64,000 nucleotides of DNA from JBFHIJ01 sp041596515 (GTDB lineage Bacteria > Bacteroidota > Ignavibacteria > Kapaibacteriales > UBA2268). Of this stretch, positions 50,573 to 59,105 are shown piece after piece. Made by a program: the position numbers and the translations under genes. Position 1 is the first letter of the stretch. Every line of letters starts with the position of its first letter. The notes beneath the pieces were generated by a model. That model was not told the DNA's origin. It ran no database searches and saw only the letters and a program-made list of their open reading frames with translations. Location of the stretch: the NCBI GenBank assembly GCA_041596515.1, contig JBFHIJ010000001.1:1-64000 (forward strand), written 5' to 3'.

Positions 50573-51493
50573 TTAGTCTTTTTTGTAAGCCATTGCTTTG
50601 GGTAAGTGCACAAGTTTGAATGCCTTGGTAATTCCATGCAACGACTCCGAATAGCCAATGAAAAGGTAGCTCCCCTTATTCATTGAATTGTAAAGATTAT
50701 TTACAACTTTCTGTTTCGAAGGTATATCAAAATAGATTAATACGTTACAGCAAAAAACAACGTCGCAACTTGTTACCATTCTTGTCTGATTCGCATCATA
50801 CAAGTTGATATTCATAAATTTTACCATTTGCTTGATATCATCACTGAGTATATAATTGTGCCCTTGATTTTTGAAATATTTACTCATATAAAGTGGAGGA
50901 ATATTTCTTACAGCATATTCTTTAAACACACCGGATCTGGCTTTATCTAATACAGCATTGTTTATATCACTTGCCAATATTTGAAATTTCACATTTGGAA
51001 ACATCGGCTGGATTCTTTCTTTTATCAAAATAGCTAAGGTATAAGCCTCTTCTCCGGTGGAGGAGGCGGCGCTCCAAATACGAAATACCGGATTGAATAA
51101 ATCTTTTTTAACTTTTAAAATTTCCGGAACTATAAGTTGCTCAAAAGCATCGAATTGCTGTGGAGCTCTAAAGAAATAGGTTTCATTAATAGTTATAGCC
51201 TCGAACAAGTCGTTCATTTCTACTCTGCCCTGGGGCGAACCAATGAACTTAAGATATTCTTCGAAGGAATCCATATTTCTAGCCGCAATTCTTTTGGCTA
51301 TTCTACCTTCTAATAAATATTTTTTACTTTCTGTAAAATAAATGCCACTGAGTTTATATATTAAGTCCCTCAAGTCGGCAAAAGTAGCATCGCTCATCAT
51401 AAGCTTTTTCTCCGTTGGTGATGAGAGACTCGGCTTTATCTGTCCCAAAGTAGGTTTTGCCTTGTTTCCAAATTTGAATAGTTGAGAAGCCAT
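50573..51493 (-). CDS. cheR: Chemotaxis protein methyltransferase CheR
   Basis: 306 residues. The N-terminal helical domain (ATFADLRDLIYKLSGIYF) is followed by the SAM-binding domain with FRIWSAASSTGEEAYTLAI, and the KVVNNLYNSM and VFCCNVLIYFDIPSKQKVV blocks of CheR. It methylates receptor glutamates using SAM. Relative to typical CheR the protein has about 32 extra residues at the N-terminus. A strong GGAG lies nine bases before the Met at codon 32 (51400), so the true start may be there rather than at 51493. Next to a HEAT-repeat protein gene. Confidence 0.92.
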   Translation of the reverse strand: MASQLFKFGNKAKPTLGQIKPSLSSPTEKKLMMSDATFADLRDLIYKLSGIYFTESKKYLLEGRIAKRIAARNMDSFEEYLKFIGSPQGRVEMNDLFEAITINETYFFRAPQQFDAFEQLIVPEILKVKKDLFNPVFRIWSAASSTGEEAYTLAILIKERIQPMFPNVKFQILASDINNAVLDKARSGVFKEYAVRNIPPLYMSKYFKNQGHNYILSDDIKQMVKFMNINLYDANQTRMVTSCDVVFCCNVLIYFDIPSKQKVVNNLYNSMNKGSYLFIGYSESLHGITKAFKLVHLPKAMAYKKD

Positions 51494-51528
51494 AAGTTTA
51501 ATACTCTCAGGATAAAAAATTATTTTAA

Positions 51529-52896
51529 TTAAATCAATTCTTGTAAGATTTCTTTGGCGTAGTTACCCAAATCACTATCGTCTGAGGCGATTGCTTCCAA
51601 ATCATCTTTCATAGAAATTAAGTGCAATTGGCTTATTAAATCCAGTACCTCTCTTTTGTACTGTATGTTTTCGCCCTGGAGTACGGAACTTAGCTTGCTA
51701 TCCAGTCTCTCTGAGTCAAACTTTCTTATAAGTTCTATTACCGCAGATATGCCTCCTTTAGGGTAAGCTAATGCAGCATTTAAAATCGCTGTTATTAAGC
51801 AGTTTGTGTTTTCATTTGGCAAATCTTGCCAAAATCCTGCCAATATACCTAAAAATTCAACCTCACTTCCTTCAGGATCTGCACCACTGAAATATGCGTT
51901 AAAGAAAGCGGTAAGTATTGCCTCATTATTGCTGTTTGCAAGTATCCACAGTATATGCTGTTGAGTGTCCTGATTGTTATGATAAACTTCTTGCAGCAAA
52001 GCATTAATATCTTCATGCCTGTATGACTCACCCAGTGCTACTAAGCCGGCACTTCGAATTTCTATATCTTCGTCATGAAGAGCGTTATGTGCAATGTATC
52101 TATATTCTAATGGGAATTCTATTTCTTGCTCTAATCTGAAGGCTATTGCAAAAATTGTCTTCAAAATTATTGGCTGTAAGTCTTTGCTGATGTTAGGCAG
52201 TTCAGAGAGCAACTCGTAACAAATAGAAATATCTTCACCACTGTATGCTAATGCATCTATAGAAGCAAATTTTGTAAAAGATTCTTCATCAGACCTAATT
52301 ATTGAGATTAGAAAGCTTTGTGCCTCTTCTCCACCTATTTTGCCTAAAGCATCTATTATATTAGGACGAAAGTCTTCATTTTTCTGATATAATTCAATTA
52401 TGGAATTAACAGATTTAATATTACCAATATTACCTAATGCTTCTATAGCAGATGCGACGCAGTTGCTATCTTCATCATTTAATAAAGGAATTATAAATTC
52501 TACTTCTTCATCTCCGGCTGATAGTCCAATTATATCACATGCATATTTTCGGACATCTCTGTCAGTATCAGCAAGGTATGGCAAAAGTGAATTTACAGCA
52601 AACTGACCTAAGTTAAGTAATATATCACCTGCTAAATTTCGAACTTCAATATTGTTTGTTGTGATAAGGTCTGCAATTGCTTCTGCAGCTACATGAGCCA
52701 TATCGGAGCAAACATTCATTAAGGCTCTGGAGCACATATCTCTTATACCTCGATCCTCGTCTTTCAAGCCAATAGCAAAAGCATTTATTGCTTCTTGAGT
52801 GCACTTTCCGTTATCTAATATTTGCTGCCCTGCTTGTAGCCTTTCACCTATGTCTTCAGCATTTCTGAAGGCATTTAACTGAGTTGATAAATCCAT
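51529..52896 (-). CDS. HEAT-repeat protein
   Basis: 455 residues with at least eight HEAT-like helix pairs, for example AIADLITTNNIEVRNLAGDILLNLG, SLLPYLADTDRDVRKYACDIIG, and FIIPLLNDEDSNCVASAIEALGNIG. No signal or membrane segment, so it is a cytoplasmic scaffold. Genes for HEAT-repeat proteins occur next to chemosensory genes in several phyla, and some link receptors or phycobilin-lyase-like partners, but no function is established here. It is the first gene of the operon that includes cheR and both cheY, with a candidate sigma54-type promoter at 52966. Confidence 0.85.
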   Translation of the reverse strand: MDLSTQLNAFRNAEDIGERLQAGQQILDNGKCTQEAINAFAIGLKDEDRGIRDMCSRALMNVCSDMAHVAAEAIADLITTNNIEVRNLAGDILLNLGQFAVNSLLPYLADTDRDVRKYACDIIGLSAGDEEVEFIIPLLNDEDSNCVASAIEALGNIGNIKSVNSIIELYQKNEDFRPNIIDALGKIGGEEAQSFLISIIRSDEESFTKFASIDALAYSGEDISICYELLSELPNISKDLQPIILKTIFAIAFRLEQEIEFPLEYRYIAHNALHDEDIEIRSAGLVALGESYRHEDINALLQEVYHNNQDTQQHILWILANSNNEAILTAFFNAYFSGADPEGSEVEFLGILAGFWQDLPNENTNCLITAILNAALAYPKGGISAVIELIRKFDSERLDSKLSSVLQGENIQYKREVLDLISQLHLISMKDDLEAIASDDSDLGNYAKEILQELI

Positions 52897-52965
52897 AATT
52901 AACTCTCTATGTCTTACACTATTATTTAGACGACTTGAACCGATAAAATTGTTTCATATTCTTTT

Positions 52966-52980
52966 GCAAAAAAAATTCCT
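52966..52980 (-). promoter_or_regulatory. Possible sigma54 promoter of the HEAT-cheR-cheY-cheZ-cheA-cheB operon
   Basis: On the minus strand AGGAATTTTTTTTGCA: GG (52979-52978), 10 bases, GC (52967-52966), the invariant sigma54 spacing, with TTGC in the -12 box. The -24 box (AGGAAT) is poor against TGGCAC. The predicted start near 52955 leaves a leader of about 58 bases. The same T run could instead belong to a terminator formed with the adjacent palindrome. Confidence 0.4.
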
Positions 52981-52981
52981 G

Positions 52982-53003
52982 TTATTTATTCTAGAATAAA
53001 TAA
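52982..53003. repeat. Perfect 22-bp AT-rich palindrome between the NtrC-type gene and the HEAT gene
   Basis: TTATTTATTCTAGAATAAAT plus AA reads the same on both strands, centred on CTAG. In minus-strand RNA it makes a 9-bp AT stem with a CTAG loop, followed after a few bases by eight T residues. It can be read as a weak terminator of the upstream operon or as a binding site next to the sigma54-like promoter. Confidence 0.8.
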
Positions 53004-53030
53004 GGATACGTGTTTATATGCAAATAATTT

Positions 53031-54455
53031 TTAGCTAATATTTTTCCCTGATATGTTAATTCCTAATTGCTCTATCCTATATCGGAGTTTAGCACGAGAA
53101 ACGCCCATTAGCTTAGCTGCTTTAATTTGGTTACCATTTGTAATCTTTAGAGTCTGCACTATCAAATCCCTGATAATGTTACCCATTGGAGCACCAAGTT
53201 TAGAAATTTTTAAATAATGCTGACCTTCAGCCAGTTCTATAGTCTCATGCGATATGGTTTCTACATTGCCGCCGATAGGCTTTAAAAAGCTCAACGCCTC
53301 TTTTGTTATCAGCTCATTTGTCTCTAATAGAATTACTCTTTCTATTGCATTCCTTAGCTCTCTGACATTACCTTTCCATGGGTAGGTATTGATAATTGTA
53401 CCTGCTTCCGGTGCAAAACCTGTAACATTTTTTGCAAATTTTTTGTTAAATTCTTTTACAAAGGCAGTAGCTAATTTTAGCTTGTCATCACCTCGCTCAC
53501 GCAAAGGTGGCAGTGTGATTACTGCTACGTTTAGCCTATAAAACAAATCTTCTCTAAACTTACCTTCTTTTACCAACTCTTCCAAATCTCTATTGGTAGA
53601 AGCCACTACACGTACATCGACTGATATTTCTTTTTGGCCGCCTAACCTATAAAATCTTCTTTCCTGCAACACTCGCAAAAGCTTAACTTGCAGCTCTAAA
53701 CTTAACTCTCCAATCTCATCTAAAAGTATTGTGCCATGCTGTGCCTGCTCAAACTTACCTTGCTTTATCTTTTCAGTAGCACCAGTAAAGGCACCTCTTT
53801 CATAACCAAATAGTTCATTTTCTGCCAACTCATGCGGAATAGCCCCGCAGTTAACTGTAATAAATGGTCCTTTTGATCTAGGTGAATTGTCATGAATAAA
53901 CCTTGCTACCAGCTCTTTACCGGTTCCGGATTCACCCAAAATAAGAGCTGTAGTGTCTTCTGCACCGGCTATTATTGTACACATGTCCAGTGCCTTTTTC
54001 ATTCCTATGCTTTCGCCTAAAATCTCACTAGGGGAGTCTTGTTTTACTTGTTCGGAAAGGACTTCTACTCTACGTTTCAAATCATAGTTTTGCAGTGCTC
54101 GCTCTACTGACACCTCAAGCTGCTCAAGATCAATAGGTTTAGTAATAAAGTCTTCTGCTCCTAATTTCATAGCTCTAACAGCCATTTTTATATCGGAGAA
54201 TGCAGTCATGATAATGACAGGCATCTGATAGCCCTGCTTTCTAAGTTGCTCCAAAATATCAAGTCCGTTTGCGTGCCCTAAAAATATATCTAATAGAACC
54301 AAATCCGGCCCTATAGTATGCAATTCATCTTGAGCTTTTTGCGGATCAGTGTATGTCTCTACACGTGAATATTTTGAAGACAAAATATCGCCTAATGTCG
54401 AATTTACTAACGGATCGTCTTCTATAACCACTATTGTGTAATTTTGTTTAGCCAC
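53031..54455 (-). CDS. NtrC-type sigma54-dependent response regulator
   Basis: 474 residues. Receiver (about 6-120; VVIEDDPLVNSTL, phospho-Asp in LVLLDIFLGHANG). AAA+ domain with Walker A GESGTGKELVARFIHD, the sigma54 contact loop GAFTGA, and DEIGELS. C-terminal Fis-like helix-turn-helix (NGNQIKAAKLMGVSRAKLRYRIEQL). It activates sigma54 polymerase at distant sites when phosphorylated. The start is GTG at 54455, and no in-frame ATG precedes the receiver core. It lies 27 bases after its partner kinase. No rpoN is in the window. Confidence 0.96.
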   Translation of the reverse strand: MAKQNYTIVVIEDDPLVNSTLGDILSSKYSRVETYTDPQKAQDELHTIGPDLVLLDIFLGHANGLDILEQLRKQGYQMPVIIMTAFSDIKMAVRAMKLGAEDFITKPIDLEQLEVSVERALQNYDLKRRVEVLSEQVKQDSPSEILGESIGMKKALDMCTIIAGAEDTTALILGESGTGKELVARFIHDNSPRSKGPFITVNCGAIPHELAENELFGYERGAFTGATEKIKQGKFEQAQHGTILLDEIGELSLELQVKLLRVLQERRFYRLGGQKEISVDVRVVASTNRDLEELVKEGKFREDLFYRLNVAVITLPPLRERGDDKLKLATAFVKEFNKKFAKNVTGFAPEAGTIINTYPWKGNVRELRNAIERVILLETNELITKEALSFLKPIGGNVETISHETIELAEGQHYLKISKLGAPMGNIIRDLIVQTLKITNGNQIKAAKLMGVSRAKLRYRIEQLGINISGKNIS

Positions 54456-54482
54456 GTTATCTTGCCGGGATTAGTTATGAAA

Positions 54483-55562
54483 TTAGTTTTTTGGTACTGG
54501 TAATTTGACATAAAAAGTTGTGCCATCGCCCATTGTACTTTCTACATCTATTATTCCGTTATGCTGATGCATTATCCTTTGGGTAATAGGTAAACCCAAG
54601 CCCGTTCCGTCAGCTTTTCGAGTAAAAAACGGATTGAAAATCTTTTGCAAGTCTTCAGGCGGGATACCCACACCATTGTCGGAAATAGCTACTATGGCGA
54701 ATTCCCCCTCGCCATGCTTAGTAGCAGGTTCCGTATAAGTTTTAATTTTTATATTTCCTTTAGTCTTGATTGCATCTGCAGCATTAGTTACTAAATTAAT
54801 AAACACTTGTTGCAACTGTTTATTGTCTGCCGGTACCATAGGTAAATTGTTATCAAAATCAAGCTCTACTTTTATTTCCTTCCTTTTCAGGACAGATGCT
54901 ACTAATTCTAACGTAATCGGTATTAGATTATTTAAATTTATTCCCTGTATATCAGGCATAGCAGGTCTGGAGAAGTTTAAAGTTACTTCTACTATTCGAG
55001 AAATCCTTTCTACGCCCTGCATTGCAGTTTCTACATACTTATACTCAGGGTCTGTTTTAGCAACATTCCTCTGTAAGATTTGCAAGTTCAAATTTACAGC
55101 CGCTAAAGGATTGCGAATTTCATGAGCAACGCCTGCCGATAGTTGACCAAGTAAAACTAACTTGTCAGCTTGAACTAATTTATCAGTCAGAGCATGCTGC
55201 TCACTTACGTCTCTGGCAATAGCTTGTATAAGTTTTTGGCCATTGTAATCTACAAAACGAGCACTAACTTCTACCATTAAAGTTTCACTGTTGCCAGTAT
55301 CTAAGCTCAGCTCAGAAAGAACTATTGGAGAGCTTGTCTTTTTTAGTAGCTTTAAAATTCGTCTAAACTGTGGAAGAGTAGTGCCTATCAAATCATCCTT
55401 GGTCTTCCCAAGTAGAGTTGCAGAATACTCATTAGCATCTAAAACGCTCCAAGTTTCAGGCTGTACTATAAAAACTGCATCAGTTGCATTATCAAAAAAA
55501 GATTTATACCATGCCAGTTTTTTCTCTAATTTTTCAATCTGTAAGTCTTTATCTGTTTGCAT
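54483..55562 (-). CDS. PAS-domain soluble sensor histidine kinase
   Basis: 359 residues with no membrane segment. A PAS domain at about 15-135 (WYKSFFDNATDAVFIVQP) precedes the HisKA helix (LSAGVAHEIRNPLAAVNL; the phospho-acceptor His is in HEIRNP) and the HATPase domain (N box FINLVTNAADAIK; G1 AISDNGVGIP; GTGLGLPITQ). It is the cytoplasmic partner of the NtrC-type regulator 27 bases downstream. The signal it senses, probably a small molecule or redox state via PAS, is not evident. It begins five bases after the TPR lipoprotein stop, so the three genes form one operon. Confidence 0.94.
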   Translation of the reverse strand: MQTDKDLQIEKLEKKLAWYKSFFDNATDAVFIVQPETWSVLDANEYSATLLGKTKDDLIGTTLPQFRRILKLLKKTSSPIVLSELSLDTGNSETLMVEVSARFVDYNGQKLIQAIARDVSEQHALTDKLVQADKLVLLGQLSAGVAHEIRNPLAAVNLNLQILQRNVAKTDPEYKYVETAMQGVERISRIVEVTLNFSRPAMPDIQGINLNNLIPITLELVASVLKRKEIKVELDFDNNLPMVPADNKQLQQVFINLVTNAADAIKTKGNIKIKTYTEPATKHGEGEFAIVAISDNGVGIPPEDLQKIFNPFFTRKADGTGLGLPITQRIMHQHNGIIDVESTMGDGTTFYVKLPVPKN

Positions 55563-55567
55563 AAGTG

Positions 55568-57757
55568 CTACTTTTTCTTATTAGTTTCAGTGTTCGTATC
55601 AGGACTACTTTTTTTTGTGTCGCTACTATCTTTTTTTAAATCATTAAATGGGTTTTGTATATCAATGAAGCCACTTGGTTTTTCTATATCCATATCTTTT
55701 AGTAAGCTTTTAGGATTATTGAATAACTGTTTGCTTTGCTCTAAGACTTCTTGCTGTTTAGCTTTTATCGCATCCTTAGGGTCTGTTTTCATAGGATTTA
55801 AAGCATTCTTATTATTAGGAGTCATATTTTGATCAAAAGAAGGTCGTTTTAGGATTTGCTGCCCTTCACCTGCATTTTTACCATTTTCTAATTTAAAGCC
55901 GGATTCATTCTTCGGAATAAATTTATATTTCAAATCGTTTGCTTCACCATTTTCTAAAGCTATTTTGTAGTTAGTACTAAATAATATGTCCTCAGCATAC
56001 TTCGAACCCGGGTACTTGTTAATTAGTTCCAGATAGTAAATTTTAGCACTATCCAAATTATCTAAATCTTTCTCATAAGTCCAGCCTACAGAATATAGGG
56101 ATTTAGGTGCTAATGTATGTTTCGGATATTTTTCATACAGCTTCAGGAACTGATCTATTGCAAAGTAATATTCGCCATAAGTTCTTAAATCTGCTCCCGA
56201 ATTGTAAAGTTCCGCTACGGAATCAATTTCCATTGCTTCTGTAAATCCTAAAAGCTTACCCGCCTCTGCAGAGTATTCTGTAAGTGGGAACTTATTTACA
56301 ATTTCTTCGAGAATAGAATCTGCTACGTAAGGGTCAGATTCTTTAAGAATATGAGCATAATTGAAATAATATTTTGCAGAAATTGTATCATTTGTAGGTG
56401 CAACTTGTACTGCTAATTTATAATAATAAAATGCAGAATCAGGTTCGCCTAGCTTCTCCTGGACACGAGCCAAATCATAAAACGTTGCAGATAACTGTGG
56501 TCTTAATGTATCGGGTACAAATTCATTTTTCTGAACTCTTATGAGACCCGGCTCAGCTTCTGTTTTAAGTAAGTCCCAAATATTTACGTTGTAGTAAATC
56601 TCCTCCGCAGCATCGAACACAGGACCTCTACTCGTGCGAGCCTTAGCGAAGTAACTTCGTGAAGAATTCCAATCATGTTCGTTAAAATAGTCCATCCCTC
56701 TTTCGTAATAGTAGCAATTTAAAGCAGAATTACTTACAAATGCAGAGTCAGCGTATCTTTCGTACTCAGGTATAGAGTGTTCATCTTTCTGTAGTCGTTT
56801 TGATTGCATCCTTTCAATGTAGACATAAGGTTGCCACTCTTCCCACTTTCCATCATTGTCCAAGTCATCCAAAATTTCTTCAGCTTCTTCATATTTTTCT
56901 AGTCGATTAAGGCAAGCCGCTTCATACAGATATGATTCAAATGTCGCGAGGTAATCAGGGCTGTAGTCTCTAGCCTTGATAAATTCGGTTTTTGCTCTTT
57001 CAAACTTACCCATTCTATAAAGTAAACCTGCCATAGCTACCTGCCATTCGGCTTTATACTTTCCATCATCGGTTTGGATAATAGCCTGTTTGTATGGGCG
57101 TAAAGCTGCCTCTAAATCAGCATTGTATAATGCAAGCTCAGCCTCTAACTTGAACGCCTCTGACAAAATATCATAACGCTGGAGCTGCCATGCAATATCT
57201 ACAGTCCTGGAAAGCATTATCTTACCGGAGTAAAATTTCCTTTGTATCAGCAATGTTTTAGAAAGCAATAAATGGGCATCAGGCGACCACTCTCCACCAG
57301 GATATTTATCAATCAACTCACCACATTTGATTTCCGCAGGAAGCCACTCACTTTTATAGAAATAAGTTTTTGCCATTAAAAACAAAGTGCCCTCGACATA
57401 CTTACTTTTAGGGTGCTTTGCTAATATTTTAGAACCTTTGATAATCACCGAGTCAAGTTTAACTTTGACCGGCTGCAGCTTGTCTTTAGTAATGATAAAT
57501 CCCTTAAGAAACGGAGGTGTGCCTCTGTCTGTATCAATTTTTGAATAGATGCTCGGATCGGGGATATACACGTGAGGAGTAACTCGAGTTTTATCTTCGA
57601 AATATTCGAACTCGTTTTCACTTTTATGCATTAGTTTTTGAGCATTGTAGTATGTATTAAAAAAAGTAGTAAAATTGTCGTACTGACGGCAACCAACCAA
57701 CACTACAAGTGCTAAAACAGTAAGAAGTGTAATGATTTTATATTTTTGGAAAAGCAT
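55568..57757 (-). CDS. TPR-repeat lipoprotein, possibly SprE/PorW-like
   Basis: 729 residues. The lipobox LALVVLVGC puts the lipid Cys at residue 22. N-terminal block DNFTTFFNTYYNAQKLMHK is shared with TPR lipoproteins of Bacteroidota and Chlorobi; SprE/PorW of T9SS/gliding systems has a similar layout, but I cannot confirm orthology. Many TPR units follow (for example AEWQVAMAGLLYRMGKFERAKTEF; LYEAACLNRLEKYEEAEEIL), then a low-complexity Lys/Asn/Ser-rich tail (about 640-729). It is probably an outer-membrane lipoprotein with a periplasmic scaffold. It is first in an operon with the PAS kinase and the sigma54 activator. A sigma54-like promoter lies about 36 bases upstream of the ATG. Confidence 0.75.
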   Translation of the reverse strand: MLFQKYKIITLLTVLALVVLVGCRQYDNFTTFFNTYYNAQKLMHKSENEFEYFEDKTRVTPHVYIPDPSIYSKIDTDRGTPPFLKGFIITKDKLQPVKVKLDSVIIKGSKILAKHPKSKYVEGTLFLMAKTYFYKSEWLPAEIKCGELIDKYPGGEWSPDAHLLLSKTLLIQRKFYSGKIMLSRTVDIAWQLQRYDILSEAFKLEAELALYNADLEAALRPYKQAIIQTDDGKYKAEWQVAMAGLLYRMGKFERAKTEFIKARDYSPDYLATFESYLYEAACLNRLEKYEEAEEILDDLDNDGKWEEWQPYVYIERMQSKRLQKDEHSIPEYERYADSAFVSNSALNCYYYERGMDYFNEHDWNSSRSYFAKARTSRGPVFDAAEEIYYNVNIWDLLKTEAEPGLIRVQKNEFVPDTLRPQLSATFYDLARVQEKLGEPDSAFYYYKLAVQVAPTNDTISAKYYFNYAHILKESDPYVADSILEEIVNKFPLTEYSAEAGKLLGFTEAMEIDSVAELYNSGADLRTYGEYYFAIDQFLKLYEKYPKHTLAPKSLYSVGWTYEKDLDNLDSAKIYYLELINKYPGSKYAEDILFSTNYKIALENGEANDLKYKFIPKNESGFKLENGKNAGEGQQILKRPSFDQNMTPNNKNALNPMKTDPKDAIKAKQQEVLEQSKQLFNNPKSLLKDMDIEKPSGFIDIQNPFNDLKKDSSDTKKSSPDTNTETNKKK

Positions 57758-57792
57758 AAAAATCCCGTTTTATTCATGAATAATAGTCCTTA

Positions 57793-57808
57793 GCGCAACT
57801 ATCACTCC
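57793..57808 (-). promoter_or_regulatory. Candidate sigma54 promoter of the TPR-kinase-activator operon
   Basis: Minus strand TGGAGTGATAGTTGCG: TGG at 57808-57806 and TTGC at 57797-57794, with the required 10 bases between GG and GC. The predicted start near 57783 gives a leader of about 26 bases carrying a GGGA ribosome site. Upstream, at 57894-57915, lies a direct repeat in the range where enhancer-binding proteins usually bind. Confidence 0.55.
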
Positions 57809-57893
57809 ACATTACCGCAATATAATAAAAAATGGCTAATATTAGCAATAATTCAATCAAACGGAAAGAAATAAGTGATATTGTTTGCCAAGG

Positions 57894-57915
57894 ATATATA
57901 CACTAATATATACAC
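57894..57915. repeat. Direct repeat, two copies of ATATATACAC
   Basis: ATATATACAC at 57894-57903 and 57906-57915, separated by two bases. It lies about 110-130 bases upstream of the predicted sigma54 start at 57783. It may be an enhancer site or just an AT-rich repeat in the short gap after the J-domain gene. Confidence 0.6.
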
Positions 57916-57928
57916 GGGGCGTATTTGC

Positions 57929-58738
57929 TTAGTTCACGCTATGTGATAATTGAGAATTTTTATCATCAATTAGATTTTTAGTTAAATTATCTAATCTCCT
58001 TTTATCAGCTCGAATCTTCATTTCAATTTCAAGAATACGATTTTTAAGCTTTATTTTTCTGGAAGTCACCCAAAAAGCATCTTTTAATTTCTCACTGATT
58101 TTAAAGGAATCAGAATTTTTCAAGTCTTCTATTTTTTGTTTTTCTCTTTGGATTTGGATTTCAATCTGACGAATCTCTGTTCTTAGAGCTATTTCTTTCA
58201 GCTTTGGAACACTTATCTTATTACTGCTTTCTTCGCAGAGGGCAGTGTGAAACATTCTTAGTCTGTCCAAGTTTTTTGAGCGATAAGCATCCTGCACATT
58301 ATTCCAATATTTCTCAAACAAATGAGAATCTCCATTAGCGTCCGGATGTAGCCTTTTTACCAGCTGCCTGTAAAGTTGTGGGATTTCATAGTTTACATTT
58401 ACTTCGCAGTTATTCCTTATAGAAGCCTTTACCGAAGAAAATTCTTTTTCAACAACCACGTCGACCATATTTAAAGTTCTTTGAGAAATTCGTTCGCCTT
58501 TGCGTATCTTGCCGTGAAGAATTTCCAGTCTTCTTTCGATTTCTGATTGCAAGCGTGATTTCTTCTTTAATTCCGATTCTAAAGTACCAAATACTGTATC
58601 ATAGGTAAACATCAAAGATGGTTTTACCTCATGATTAAGTTTAAACCAATCATCTAAAATATTTAGCAAATCTTGTCTGTATTGTTCTTTTTGATTTAAA
58701 AGATCGCTTACAACAGAGGAACCCGAATCTTTAAACAT
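57929..58738 (-). CDS. J-domain-like coiled-coil protein
   Basis: 269 residues, cytoplasmic. The centre (about 115-165) is a J-domain-like segment: LYRQLVKRLHPDANGD with the HPD tripeptide needed for DnaK stimulation, then WNNVQDAYRSKNLDRLR. It is flanked by long helices: residues 60-110 (KKKSRLQSEIERRLEILHGKI) and 175-265 (TEIRQIEIQIQREKQKIEDL), both predicted coiled coil. Type III (class C) J-proteins often target DnaK to one client or structure. The protein is not a canonical DnaJ; no Gly/Phe or zinc-finger region is present. It lies upstream of the TPR lipoprotein gene. Confidence 0.7.
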   Translation of the reverse strand: MFKDSGSSVVSDLLNQKEQYRQDLLNILDDWFKLNHEVKPSLMFTYDTVFGTLESELKKKSRLQSEIERRLEILHGKIRKGERISQRTLNMVDVVVEKEFSSVKASIRNNCEVNVNYEIPQLYRQLVKRLHPDANGDSHLFEKYWNNVQDAYRSKNLDRLRMFHTALCEESSNKISVPKLKEIALRTEIRQIEIQIQREKQKIEDLKNSDSFKISEKLKDAFWVTSRKIKLKNRILEIEMKIRADKRRLDNLTKNLIDDKNSQLSHSVN

Positions 58739-58769
58739 TTGTTATTTCTCCTTTCTTAACCTTCCATGT

Positions 58770-59105
58770 TTACTTGAGCTCGTCCAGAGCTTCCAGTGCA
58801 AACCTGAGATGCGGAATCACAATCGATCCGCCAATAACCAAAGCTATGTTGCAAGCTTCGTTTATTTCTTTATGACTTGCCCCTACTTGAACACTTTTTT
58901 CTAAATGGTATAGTATGCAATCATTGCATCTGAGTACCATAGAGCCAACTAAGCCCATCAGTTCTTTATTTTTAGCAGATATGGCGCCTTCTTCGTAGGT
59001 CTTAGTATCTAAAGCCATAAATCGCTTATATGGCAAGAAATCCTGCTCCATGATCTTAGCATTGCCACTTTCTCTTCTTGCATGGAAATCATCAAACTTT
59101 TTCAT
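58770..59105 (-). CDS. Carboxymuconolactone decarboxylase/AhpD-family protein
   Basis: About 111 residues forming the all-helical AhpD-like domain. The characteristic motif is RCNDCILYHLEKSVQVGAS: CxxC followed by His, in the position of the peroxidase/disulphide reductase active site. LMGLVGSMVLRC precedes it. Members include peroxidase partners and decarboxylases; with CxxC present, a thiol redox role is more likely than aromatic ring cleavage. ATG 59105 is preferred over a TTG three codons upstream. The gene lies 31 bases before the J-domain gene and may be co-transcribed with it. Confidence 0.85.
   Translation of the reverse strand: MKKFDDFHARRESGNAKIMEQDFLPYKRFMALDTKTYEEGAISAKNKELMGLVGSMVLRCNDCILYHLEKSVQVGASHKEINEACNIALVIGGSIVIPHLRFALEALDELK

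Noticed and set aside
53031..54455. PorX-like response regulator of the T9SS PorXY system
   Set aside because: The protein has a sigma54 AAA+ domain and Fis-type helix-turn-helix, whereas PorX has a PglZ domain.
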